64,000 nucleotides of DNA, taken from CAVPCZ01 sp963779225 (GTDB taxonomy: Bacteria > Bacteroidota > Ignavibacteria > UBA10030 > UBA6906). Under the pieces are notes generated by a model. The model made no database searches. It was not told the origin of the DNA and worked only from the letters and a program-made list of their open reading frames with translations. Both the position numbers and the translations under genes were made by a program. Below are positions 15,915-24,138 of the stretch, one piece after another (the first letter of the stretch is position 1; each line of letters begins with the position of its first letter). The stretch lies in NCBI GenBank assembly GCA_963779225.1, contig CAVZWW010000003.1, forward strand, positions 2,108,001-2,172,000. The letters run 5' to 3'.

Positions 15915-16961
15915 ATGATGAAACGAATGATTCTCCTGCGCGGTGTGGCGCTTGCCACCATGGTATTCGGACTGACCCCCGCTGCTTCGGCTCAGAAACC
16001 CGACTGGCTCCAGGGATCAAGCAAGCAATACCCCCAGCAACTCTACCTGGTGGGCGTTGGATCGGGAAAGACGCTTGAGGCGGCCGAAAACCAGGCGCGT
16101 GCAAGCATAGCGAGAACGTTCAAGATCGATATCAACGCTACGACCGGTGTACAAAGCAGCGAAGTGATGAAACAGGACAAAGATGGTGTGACTGCGGAAT
16201 CGCAACAACAAACGGTAACGAGCGTTGAAGTGGGCGTGCGAAAAACGATGGAGGGTATTGAAATCGCCGAGGTGTACGATGATGCCGGCATCACGTATGC
16301 CCTTGCGGTCCTCAAGCGGAGCAGTGCTCAGGCGATTCTGGAGGACCAGATCCACCGCCTCGACGAGGATATCGTGACACTGGGGAAATCCGCCGATGAG
16401 GCGACGGATAAAATCGAGCGTCTCCGACTCATGTTGCGCAGGAAGAACCACATGGTCGTTCGTGAAGAACTGAACACGGATTATCGTGTGGTGGACCTTG
16501 CCAACCAGAGCATCCCTGCCCCGTTTTCGATCGAAAAGGAGAAATCCAAGATCGCCTCCTTCCTCAAGAACCAGTTTCTTATCGGCGTGACCGCCACAGG
16601 CGAGGAATCGCAGAAAATCCTGCAGCCGGCATTGAAATATCTTTCGTCCAAGGGGTTCAGTGCAAAGAAGATGACTCCCGGCAACGAGGGGGCGGCGGAT
16701 GTGGTAATCTCACTGGAAACGGATCTCGATGCTTCCACAGAGCCGGTGGATGAATGGTACTACTGCCGCTGGACGCTCGATGCGACCGCGATGGATCGGA
16801 AGACGGGCAGCAACCTGGTGAATGAATCGAAATCCGGCAAGGCGGGACAGCTGAGCGTCAAGAACGCGCGAAAGAAAGCGGTAACAGAAATGACCAATGC
16901 CGCCACCGCGGTCATGGAGTCGGTCTGGAATACACTCAGCGGTGAAGAACCGGTGGAGTGA
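15915..16961 (+). CDS. LPP20-family exported protein
   Basis: 348 residues from ATG 15915 (AAGGA upstream); a GTG at 15897 would add six. Signal peptide ends near TPAASAQ; there is no clear lipobox Cys. The LPP20 signature is the start of the mature protein, PDWLQGSSKQYPQQLYLVGVGSG, then KTLEAAENQARASIARTF. A second region (QKILQPALKYLSSKGFSAKK) resembles a duplicated alpha/beta domain. Third gene of the lpoB block. Envelope protein of unknown activity. Confidence 0.75.
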   Translation: MMKRMILLRGVALATMVFGLTPAASAQKPDWLQGSSKQYPQQLYLVGVGSGKTLEAAENQARASIARTFKIDINATTGVQSSEVMKQDKDGVTAESQQQTVTSVEVGVRKTMEGIEIAEVYDDAGITYALAVLKRSSAQAILEDQIHRLDEDIVTLGKSADEATDKIERLRLMLRRKNHMVVREELNTDYRVVDLANQSIPAPFSIEKEKSKIASFLKNQFLIGVTATGEESQKILQPALKYLSSKGFSAKKMTPGNEGAADVVISLETDLDASTEPVDEWYYCRWTLDATAMDRKTGSNLVNESKSGKAGQLSVKNARKKAVTEMTNAATAVMESVWNTLSGEEPVE

Positions 16962-16963
16962 CG

Positions 16964-17476
16964 ATGTCGCAAAAAGCATACGAGCCGCCCGACGGGGCGC
17001 GCGGGGCCGCATTGAAGGGCCTTCCGCTTGCGTCCTTCACGCGGCGCGCGATCGCGTTGCTTATCGACTTCCTGGCTGCAGGAGCGGTGTTCCTTCTCGT
17101 GACTGTCGGCGGATGAGTCATCGGCTTGAAGACAGGTCTCATTGCGACGGATCAGGATGTCCTGCTCAAGTTCACGTTCTTCAGGAATTGGTATAGCGTA
17201 GTCTGGCTTGTGGTCTATTTCACATTCAGTCTGTACCTGGGCAACGGCCGTACGCTCGGGAAACGGCTCTGCCGCATCCGTGTCGTATCGCTTGTCCATG
17301 ACCGTGTGGGGTTCTGGCATGCGCTGGAGCGTGCTCTGGGGTATGGGGCCTCCGCCCTTGAGGCCGGGTTTGGGTTTTTCCAGTATTTTCTTCGCCCGGA
17401 CCGTCGCACGGTCCACGACCGGATCGCAGAAACGATCGTCGTGGAAGAACCCGGACGATCGCGCAGAGAGAAGTGA
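16964..17476 (+). pseudogene. RDD-family membrane protein interrupted by an in-frame TGA
   Basis: ATG 16964 (GGAG upstream, 2 bases after the LPP20 stop) opens an RDD protein: LASFTRRAIALLIDFLAAG is the first RDD helix. TGA at 17114-17116 interrupts it; the same frame continues to 17476 with the rest of the domain (NWYSVVWLVVYFTFSLYLG, RTLGKRLCRIRVVSLVHD, RRTVHDRIAETIVV). Without the stop it would be a normal RDD protein of about 170 residues. The break may be a nonsense mutation (for example from GGA) or a sequence error. A selenocysteine reading is unlikely in a membrane loop of this family. RDD proteins are small transporters or envelope proteins. Confidence 0.75.
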
Positions 17477-17528
17477 TACCGCGTCGGGCGATTGTGCCGG
17501 AGGCGCGCCAGCTGAACGGAGAGGACTT

Positions 17529-17696
17529 ATGGGTGTACGGAAGGACGAAACACCGCTTACGGTTCGATGCCCGAATTGTAAGCAGACCCGGGAGCCGGAC
17601 GTGAACGAAACCACCGGCCGGTACGTGTGCCCCATCTGTTCATCGCCGGTAGATGCGCAGGTGTTCATCGAGAAGAAGAAGCGGGGTGTGAAGTAG
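17529..17696 (+). CDS. Small zinc-ribbon protein
   Basis: 55 residues; ATG 17529 follows GAGAGGA. Two CPxC knuckles (CPNC and CPIC) 23 residues apart give a zinc-ribbon, with a basic tail (EKKKRGVK). No signal peptide. It lies between the RDD gene and the VF530 gene on the same strand. Function unknown; nucleic-acid or protein binding is typical of such ribbons. Confidence 0.7.
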   Translation: MGVRKDETPLTVRCPNCKQTREPDVNETTGRYVCPICSSPVDAQVFIEKKKRGVK

Positions 17697-17704
17697 ACGC
17701 GGCA

Positions 17705-17941
17705 ATGATGTCCGACCAGCCCAATAATCCTCTGCATGGAAAGACGCTGGAAATGATTGTGCGTCAGCTTGTTGATCATTACGGCTGGGAGGAAATGGGA
17801 CGCAGGATTACCATCCGGTGTTTCACCGATACTCCCAGCCTTTCCTCGAGCCTGAAGTTCCTCCGTACGACTCCCTGGGCAAGGAGGAAAGTTGAGAAGC
17901 TCTACCTGGATATGACGGCAGGGCCTGAAAATCACTCTTGA
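17705..17941 (+). CDS. VF530-family (DUF2132) DNA-binding-like protein
   Basis: 78 residues from ATG 17705 (a second ATG directly follows). It is one VF530 domain: NNPLHGKTLEMIVRQLVDHYGW, then RITIRCFTDTPSLSSSLKFLRTTPWARRKVEKLYL. The family is small, widespread and described as DNA-binding from structure; its biological role is not settled. It begins 8 bases after the zinc-ribbon stop, so the two are probably co-transcribed. Confidence 0.85.
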   Translation: MMSDQPNNPLHGKTLEMIVRQLVDHYGWEEMGRRITIRCFTDTPSLSSSLKFLRTTPWARRKVEKLYLDMTAGPENHS

Positions 17942-17973
17942 TAGTTCTCCCACATCCTTCGGCGTGGAGATAC

Positions 17974-18091
17974 ACCCTCACGTTGCTTCAGACGCCTCAG
18001 CATTCCGCAGATCAACCCAGCCGTCAGGTATCCGTCCCTGTGAAGATGAACCCTCACGCTGCTTCCGACGCCCCGGCATTCCACGGATCAA
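17974..18091. repeat. Two-copy 76-bp-period intergenic repeat
   Basis: A 42-bp segment at 17974-18015 recurs at 18050-18091 with six mismatches; both start ACCCTCACG and end GATCAA. It occupies the 301-base gap between the VF530 gene and the ArsR gene. The gap also holds a C8/G6 palindrome at 18158-18171 and the ArsR promoter. No gene is evident. Confidence 0.7.
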
Positions 18092-18187
18092 TCGACTTGG
18101 TGACTGCCGGTTGATGGAAATGTGGCCCAATGGATCGAAGAGCAATGGTGTACCCGACCCCCCCCGGGGGGAGCGCACGCGGGGGGC

Positions 18188-18229
18188 TTGACATTCGGTA
18201 GAAGTATTTCTATATTTATCGAAATACTT
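18188..18229 (+). promoter_or_regulatory. ArsR-family promoter with overlapping operator
   Basis: TTGACA (18188-18193), 17-bp spacer, TATATT (18211-18216). A perfect 9-bp inverted repeat, AAGTATTTC (18202-18210) and GAAATACTT (18221-18229), brackets the -10. A dimeric winged-helix repressor bound here would block polymerase. The start codon of the ArsR gene is 13 bases further, so autoregulation is likely. Confidence 0.75.
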
Positions 18230-18242
18230 TTATGAGAGACCC

Positions 18243-18878
18243 ATGCTCCCCGAACACCACCTTTCTGATCTCCTCCGCTTCTTCAAAGCCCTGGGTGAAC
18301 CGAACCGCCTCAAAATTGTCGGTTTGCTCGCCCGGCGCGCGCATACCGTGGAAGACCTGAGCCGGCAGCTCGGCGTGGGGGTTTCCACGGTATCCCATCA
18401 CCTCTCCCTGCTGGCCGCTGCCGGACTCGTCACCGCGAGAGCCGAAAGCTACTACAATCTCTACTCGTTGAGAACGGAAGTCCTGTCTTCCATGGCAAAG
18501 ACGATTCTGCACGAGGCCGGGCAGCCCCGCCGCGACGAGAGCCAACACCTCGATGTGTTTGAGCAAAAGGTGATGGATGCCTTCATCAGCCCCGACGGCC
18601 GGATTACCGCCTTTCCGGTGCAGGAAAAGAAATTCCTCGTCCTTGTACGCTACGTCCTCAAGGCATTCGAACCGGGTGTCAAATACACCGAGAAGAGAGT
18701 CAACCAGATTCTCAAGGAGTACCACGAAGACACGGCCCGGCTGCGCCGATCGCTGGTGGAATATAAATACATGGCGCGCGAGGGAGGTGGAGGGAAATAC
18801 TGGCGGATCGATACCGGCACGCAGACTTCACCGGACACCGGCGGTGAGACGAATGAGCGTCACCGTTCCCGGTCTTGA
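18243..18878 (+). CDS. ArsR-family transcriptional regulator with DUF2087 domain
   Basis: 211 residues. N-terminal winged helix of the ArsR type (residues about 8-75: FKALGEPNRLKIVGLLARRA, VEDLSRQLGVGVSTVSHHLSLL, AAGLVTARAESYYNLYSL). No CxC metal motif is seen in the usual helix, so metal sensing is doubtful. C-terminal DUF2087 (GRITAFPVQEKKFLVLVRYVLKAFE, YTEKRVNQILKEYHEDTARLRRSLVEY), which is often fused to such HTHs. It has its own promoter/operator and no co-directional partner; the downstream gene is convergent. Ligand and further targets unknown. Confidence 0.9.
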   Translation: MLPEHHLSDLLRFFKALGEPNRLKIVGLLARRAHTVEDLSRQLGVGVSTVSHHLSLLAAAGLVTARAESYYNLYSLRTEVLSSMAKTILHEAGQPRRDESQHLDVFEQKVMDAFISPDGRITAFPVQEKKFLVLVRYVLKAFEPGVKYTEKRVNQILKEYHEDTARLRRSLVEYKYMAREGGGGKYWRIDTGTQTSPDTGGETNERHRSRS

Positions 18879-18950
18879 ATCGGCAAGAGCGGGCCGGGAA
18901 CGACAGACCTGCGCTCCCGTCCGGATTCCGGCCCAGAGCTCAACCCGCAA

Positions 18951-21635
18951 CTAACGCACGAGTATCATCCGGCGGACGGCGACAAAACCGCCTGCCTGCA
19001 TCCGGACAAAATACACCCCACTCGGATATTGCGAGGCGTCGAAGAGAACCCTGTGGCGTCCGGCGGAACGGAGTGCCTGAACCGGCGTGGCCACTGTGCG
19101 GCCGAGCATGTCAAAGATATCGATACGGGTATGCGCTGCCACCGGCAAGGCAAAAGCAATTGTGGTCGATGGGTTGAAAGGATTGGGAAAGTTCTGTTCG
19201 AGCAGGAACTGTGCCGGCAGTTGACTGCCCGCGCCCTCTGTCGATGTCGTTCCATCCCCGATCCACTGGAACCGTATGGCGTCAGCCCGGAGTACGTATC
19301 CGCTTGCCGGGGGAGTTGCGGCGTCGGTGATGTTCAGCGCCACGACAGCACCGGAAGGGCATGTGTGTCTCATCAGGGCCTTCCACGCTCCACTCCCCGT
19401 ATTCTGATCGGCAAACGCGGTATCCACGGCTACGCCATTGGCCCGCAGGATATACCGTGAACGTGGTGACGCGTTGACCGTCCGCGGTATCATCTCCTGT
19501 ACCTCGTATTCGCCCCCTTTGCTCAGCCGCGCCGTGAATTCGGCCGACACTCCCGCCGCGGGATATGCAAATCTGCTCCTTAAACCGTACGCCTGGGCCA
19601 CACTTGTGCTCCAGGTGCCTGCCTCAAGGTACCCTGCAGAATCCAGATCGTCAATGATCCGGAAATAGGGAAGTACTGACGCGGAGAGGGGAATCCTGAG
19701 AAGCGGATGGCGCGCGTCATCCGTTCCTATGAGCAATGTGTCAGCCATCCGGCCCGGGGAACCGGCATCGATCTGCAGGCGTATCGATATATTCCCCATG
19801 GGTGGCACAACGATCGGCAGAGGATCCTTCAGCACTGCCGAATTGCCACTTGCGGCAAAACTGAGCAGGGAAACCGGCTGAACTCCTTCGTTGGACATCA
19901 TCATCGTACATGCGGCCGGCTCGTTTTCGATCAGGTCACCGGCATCGAGTTGCGCAGGCGCAACGATCCATCGGCCTTTCACCAGAGCCGAGAATTTCGC
20001 AACGTCGGCTCCCATCTGTGTTCCGGTGGCAAGGGGTCCGGACGAGCAAAGAGAGAGGCTGTACGACGAACCGGCCTGGAGATGACGGGTTGCCAGGTAG
20101 ATCCACGAATCCGGCAGAAGCGCCCTGTCGAAGGTGATGGTGTCTTCCGGGATTCCGTTCTTGAGAAAACGAAAGAGGGTCTTCTGTGCAGGTGAGGAAA
20201 GCGGTGGGACTCTGACGGAGACGGTGTACAGTCCTTCTGCCTGAATAGCGGGGGTCCATTGTACTTCCACGGGATCCGGAGAGCCGGCCCCTGTGAGACG
20301 GCTGGTTCTCCCCCAGGCAGCCGTGGTTGAGGACATCCACAGCCCCGATACCACGGAGAATCCGGGATCATTGTCATCAACGTAAACATCTTCCGGAAGA
20401 TACCGCATCAGGGCCATCCCGGGGTTTCCGGCGGTGTCGGTGACGGCCGCCACGATTTTGGCCACTTCTGAAGCCGGAATTCCTTCGACGGTCTCCCATG
20501 CCTTATCCGCTACGAGCCTCACATGAAGGGGAAGGTGTTCCTCATAGCGGGTTTTGACGGCAACGAATGGGGCCGGCTGGAACAGCGTTTCATTGCTTTC
20601 GATTCTCCAGCGGAGGGGAGAACTGCCCGGGATTTCCCGGATTTGAAGAGCCGGGCGCGTGGTGTCGCCGGTGTGCAACCATCGCTGCATCGCTTCAACA
20701 GCCGTGCAATAACGGAAGAGGACTGCGGGGTAACGGGATGCCGCTTTGTGAGCGGAACTGTTCACCTTCCGGACATTGTCCAGGAAGTCCGTTTCCGGAA
20801 GATGAGCCCAGAGACAGACAACCTGATCTGTCCCTGCCGCAGCGGCGGCGAAGATGTTCGTCATGAAGGCCGAGTCGGCGGCGGACATATACCGTGACCT
20901 CACATTCCATCCGCGCCCGTTCCCGGGTATCTGGTAGTCCTCAGGTGAAGGATGAAACGGCACAAAAACGCCGGGTGAACGGGACCAATCGTAGACATTG
21001 TCGATGGGCTCGGAAAGGTCTGATCGCTTTGCGGGCCAGTCATTGTGCATGCTGAACGGGAGGAGTTCGTCAAGGCGTTGCTGCCAGGAGTTGTCCATGG
21101 CGTGCCATCCGCTACGGAAGGAGACGGGAAAGATCCCTTCTTCCAAGAGCTGGGCGGCAAGAGTGACTTCAAAATCATCCGCCGACTCCGGGAATCCTTT
21201 CGCCTGGTTCCAGTACGACGTTCCGTCCCCGTCGTAGTCGGTCCAGACAAAGGTATGGTAATGCATGCTGAGTTCGTCCCCCCAGGCCCTCAGTGCGGTT
21301 CCCTGATACTTCTTCATCAGATACAAGGTCATCGTGTTCGGATCGGGGACGTTGCTGTTTGTGGCATGCCGGAAGATGTTGCCGGCCATCATCCACCAGG
21401 TGAGTTTTACCGGAGTTCCGTACGAATCGACAAGGGGCGACCGGAATGCGGCCTCCATCACTCTGGCGGCATTTCCGAGGGGATCAGTGTAGAGCGTGAG
21501 TGCGTACGTGCAATGGTAACGTGCGACATCCATCCCCTCCCAGATTGCGGTGTCGGATCCGAGGACCAGATACACCTTCCCCTGGGATAAAACAACGTGT
21601 GCGATGAAGAGGAGAGCCAAGAGAGGAAAGAGCAT
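18951..21635 (-). CDS. T9SS-secreted protein: deacetylase-like N-domain, two golvesin-like modules
   Basis: About 894 residues from ATG 21635; TTG 21662 is an alternative, and neither has a clear ribosome site. Signal peptide LLALLFIAHVVLS. The N-terminal 350 residues (GDELSMHYHTFVWTDYDGDG, FPVSFRSGWHAMDNSW) recall a polysaccharide deacetylase barrel, but this is a weak call. Two golvesin C-terminal-like modules follow (VDDNDPGFSVVSGLW; IDDLDSAGYLEAGTW), separated by an Ig-like ASPM/choice-of-anchor domain. The end is a T9SS sorting domain: NFPNPFNPSTTI, MLGRTV, SGVYFVRM. Secreted to the surface or medium; likely acts on carbohydrate, as the divergent neighbour is a heparinase-like lyase. Confidence 0.75.
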   Translation of the reverse strand: MLFPLLALLFIAHVVLSQGKVYLVLGSDTAIWEGMDVARYHCTYALTLYTDPLGNAARVMEAAFRSPLVDSYGTPVKLTWWMMAGNIFRHATNSNVPDPNTMTLYLMKKYQGTALRAWGDELSMHYHTFVWTDYDGDGTSYWNQAKGFPESADDFEVTLAAQLLEEGIFPVSFRSGWHAMDNSWQQRLDELLPFSMHNDWPAKRSDLSEPIDNVYDWSRSPGVFVPFHPSPEDYQIPGNGRGWNVRSRYMSAADSAFMTNIFAAAAAGTDQVVCLWAHLPETDFLDNVRKVNSSAHKAASRYPAVLFRYCTAVEAMQRWLHTGDTTRPALQIREIPGSSPLRWRIESNETLFQPAPFVAVKTRYEEHLPLHVRLVADKAWETVEGIPASEVAKIVAAVTDTAGNPGMALMRYLPEDVYVDDNDPGFSVVSGLWMSSTTAAWGRTSRLTGAGSPDPVEVQWTPAIQAEGLYTVSVRVPPLSSPAQKTLFRFLKNGIPEDTITFDRALLPDSWIYLATRHLQAGSSYSLSLCSSGPLATGTQMGADVAKFSALVKGRWIVAPAQLDAGDLIENEPAACTMMMSNEGVQPVSLLSFAASGNSAVLKDPLPIVVPPMGNISIRLQIDAGSPGRMADTLLIGTDDARHPLLRIPLSASVLPYFRIIDDLDSAGYLEAGTWSTSVAQAYGLRSRFAYPAAGVSAEFTARLSKGGEYEVQEMIPRTVNASPRSRYILRANGVAVDTAFADQNTGSGAWKALMRHTCPSGAVVALNITDAATPPASGYVLRADAIRFQWIGDGTTSTEGAGSQLPAQFLLEQNFPNPFNPSTTIAFALPVAAHTRIDIFDMLGRTVATPVQALRSAGRHRVLFDASQYPSGVYFVRMQAGGFVAVRRMILVR

Positions 21636-21786
21636 GCGGTGTGTCACGGGAATCCGTGTCAAAAAGGATGAATCGTTGGAGGAGCCCCTCGCACAAGATA
21701 CGGATGGAAGAGATCAGATTCCAGCTGGCCGGGTCACGCTGGCTTTTTCCGCGGATTGTGCTAACTTGCGGGAAGCGAACCGTGCG

Positions 21787-21811
21787 CGGGCGATGCGTCG
21801 TTCATCGCCCG
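21787..21811. promoter_or_regulatory. Hairpin in leader of heparinase-like gene
   Basis: Perfect 9-bp stem CGGGCGATG / CATCGCCCG with a 7-base loop, 49 bases before the start of the gene at 21860. No T-tract follows, so it is not a terminator; it may be an operator or a leader structure. Confidence 0.4.
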
Positions 21812-21859
21812 GCGCCCATGGCAGACCCGTACGGGTTCCTCAGATGACAAGGAGCTTTT

Positions 21860-23857
21860 ATGCCTCTCCTCCCGTTGACCGTCCGTTCTCTTTGCAGACC
21901 GATCCCGTTCCGCTCCATATTGCTGGTATGTCTTCTTGGAATGGTTTTTCCAAGTGCCCCGGCAGCCGAGCCCGGAGGGATTCTCAGCGGTGGAACATCG
22001 GTTGAACGACTCAGCCGTTTCCTCTCGCCGATTTCCACATGGCACCCATTCCCCCGGTCTGTTGAACGGAAAGAATGGATGAAACTTCCTGCCCCGGTCC
22101 GCAAGGCGCATATCCGGGAAGGGGAGAAACTGCTCAATGCCGAATGGGCGACTCCCCGGGCGACCGACTTCCTGGAATTTGTCCGGACCGGAGACCGCAG
22201 TCACTATCAGGGTATCTCCTTCGGGCGCAGACAACAACTCGCAACCCTGGTTCTGGCCGAGTGTATGGAAGGCAAGGGGCGCTTCCTCGACGATATCGTC
22301 AACGGCATCTGGACAATCAGTGAAGAGACCTTCTGGGGTGTTCCGGCGCACCTCAGTCTGCAGCGTAAGGGGTTCGGCTTGCCGGACGTGACCGAGCCCA
22401 CCGTCGACCTCTTTGCCGCCGAGACAGGCTCCCTGTTTGCCTGGACCTACTATCTGCTCAAAGACTCACTTGATGTCCGCTTTCCGATAGTCAGCGAACG
22501 TATTCATCATGAGGTTGACCGCAGAATCCTCACGGTCAATCTGGAACGGGACGACTTCTGGTGGATGGGAAATACACAAAAAAAAGTGAACAACTGGAAT
22601 CCCTGGATCTGTTCGAACTGGCTTGCCGCCGTGCTCATTCTCGAAGAGAATCCCGGCCTGCGGGCCCGGTCTGTATACAAGATCCTGGAGTGTCTGGACC
22701 GTTTTCTGAATATCTATGCCGATGACGGCGGTTGTGACGAAGGGCCGACGTATTGGACCCGTGCAGGGGGTTCCCTTCTGGATTGCCTGGAGCTTCTGCA
22801 GCTTGCGACAGAAGGCCATATCAACGGTTTTGCCAATGCTCGCATCCGAGAAATCGGCAGGTACATCATGCGTGCCCACATTCAGGGGCCCTACTACGTC
22901 AATTTTGCGGATGCGGCAGCGAAAGCCTCACCGGAGCCCGGTCCGGTGTTCCGTTACGGTAAAAGCATCAACGACAGTGCGATGATGGCGTTCGGGGCGT
23001 ATCTTGCACAAATGGAGCAAATGGGAACGGGTGTTGTGCCGGGCCGGTTCGGCGTGCTCGGGCGTGTTTTGCCCGCGCTCTTTTCTCTGGAAGACCTTCT
23101 ACGCACCCGTCCGGCGGAACCCCTTCTCCGTGATTTCTGGCTCCCGGGTGTGCAGGTGATGGGTGCACGGTCGTCCGGTGGGACGACGCGCGGGCTTTAT
23201 CTTGCCGCCCAGGGAGGTCACAATGACGAAAGCCACAACCACAATGATGTCGGAAACTTCATCGTCTACGCCGACGGCGAACCGGTGATCATTGACGTCG
23301 GGGTCGAGACTTATACCGCAAAGACCTTCAGCGCCGACCGGTACACGATCTGGACGATGCAGTCGGCCTACCACAACCTTCCGACGATTAACGGCGTAGA
23401 ACAAAAAGACGGAATAGAGTTTGCCGCCCGGGACGCTCACTACACGGTCGGCGATTCGGCTGCGTCGCTGGCCATGGATATTGCGCGGGCCTATCCCCGG
23501 GAGGCCGCAGTGCGCACCTGGTGCCGCACGCTCACCCTCGTCCGTGGTCGCGAGGTGACGGTCCACGATGCCTATGCCCTTGACACCCTGAAGGGTGGGA
23601 TCCGCCTGACGTTGATGACGAACCGGACGGTCACCGTCGGCGCTCCGGGCACGATTTTGCTAGGAGATCGGTCCGGTGCCGGCAAGGTCCGGGACGTGAA
23701 CCTCACGTTCGACCCGGCGCTCTTCGCGGTTGAAGTCGAAGCCATTCAGGTTCATGACGGGCAGCTCCGGTCATCCTGGGGCGATCGGTTGGAAAGAATC
23801 TTCCTGACGCTGAAGCAGCCGAGTCTTGCGGGGGACTTCTCCGTGAGCATAAGATAG
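21860..23857 (+). CDS. Heparinase II/III-family polysaccharide lyase, secreted
   Basis: 665 residues; ATG 21860 preceded by AAGGAG. Signal peptide LLVCLLGMVFPSAPAAE. An alpha/alpha-toroid half (DDFWWMGNTQKKVNNWNPWICSN is broken here as NVNNWNPW-like residues, and DDGGCDEGPTYW) is followed by the beta-sandwich half with the family's hallmark GGHNDESHNHNDVGNF, whose His residues and Tyr are catalytic/metal-related in PL12/PL21 relatives, then VIIDVGVETYTAKTF. Such enzymes eliminate uronic-acid glycosidic bonds in glycosaminoglycan-like polymers. Substrate not assignable. Divergent from the T9SS carbohydrate protein. Confidence 0.85.
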   Translation: MPLLPLTVRSLCRPIPFRSILLVCLLGMVFPSAPAAEPGGILSGGTSVERLSRFLSPISTWHPFPRSVERKEWMKLPAPVRKAHIREGEKLLNAEWATPRATDFLEFVRTGDRSHYQGISFGRRQQLATLVLAECMEGKGRFLDDIVNGIWTISEETFWGVPAHLSLQRKGFGLPDVTEPTVDLFAAETGSLFAWTYYLLKDSLDVRFPIVSERIHHEVDRRILTVNLERDDFWWMGNTQKKVNNWNPWICSNWLAAVLILEENPGLRARSVYKILECLDRFLNIYADDGGCDEGPTYWTRAGGSLLDCLELLQLATEGHINGFANARIREIGRYIMRAHIQGPYYVNFADAAAKASPEPGPVFRYGKSINDSAMMAFGAYLAQMEQMGTGVVPGRFGVLGRVLPALFSLEDLLRTRPAEPLLRDFWLPGVQVMGARSSGGTTRGLYLAAQGGHNDESHNHNDVGNFIVYADGEPVIIDVGVETYTAKTFSADRYTIWTMQSAYHNLPTINGVEQKDGIEFAARDAHYTVGDSAASLAMDIARAYPREAAVRTWCRTLTLVRGREVTVHDAYALDTLKGGIRLTLMTNRTVTVGAPGTILLGDRSGAGKVRDVNLTFDPALFAVEVEAIQVHDGQLRSSWGDRLERIFLTLKQPSLAGDFSVSIR

Positions 23858-24040
23858 ACCGGGCCGCCCGGATGGACAGCCAATGCTCCTGATCCGTTCC
23901 GGCAGGCAGCGGATGTACACGATGGTGCAATGTCTGTCCTGATCGGTGTGGCTGCACGCAGGAGCATCGATACGGAAATGGTCGTCCGCATCGGGGAGCT
24001 GTTCGATCTGTCATTGCTCGGCATGCGGTCGGGGGGGTGA
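23858..24040 (+). pseudogene. Probable C-terminal remnant of a Gfo/Idh/MocA oxidoreductase
   Basis: Directly after the heparinase stop, the same frame stays open for 60 codons to TGA 24038. Its end (DGAMSVLIGVAARRSIDT, then VVRIGELFDLSLL) resembles the last helix and strand of Gfo/Idh/MocA sugar dehydrogenases. No start codon with a ribosome site, no N-terminal Rossmann part. It looks like a gene fragment left after deletion. The rest of the 281-base gap to 24139 shows nothing else. The family match is from memory and needs a database check. Confidence 0.4.
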
Positions 24041-24138
24041 TTGCCCGTTGGCCGGTGGAGGGACAAGGCGGACTCGTAAGCAGGGACCGTGCTGTGTACG
24101 GAGATGCCTGTGCGACAGGGCGCTCCGCGGGGGGAGCC

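Noticed and set aside
17114..17116. TGA as selenocysteine codon in the RDD gene
   Set aside because: RDD proteins have no redox Cys/Sec position here and I see no obvious stem-loop of the SECIS type just after the codon; a nonsense mutation or error is simpler.
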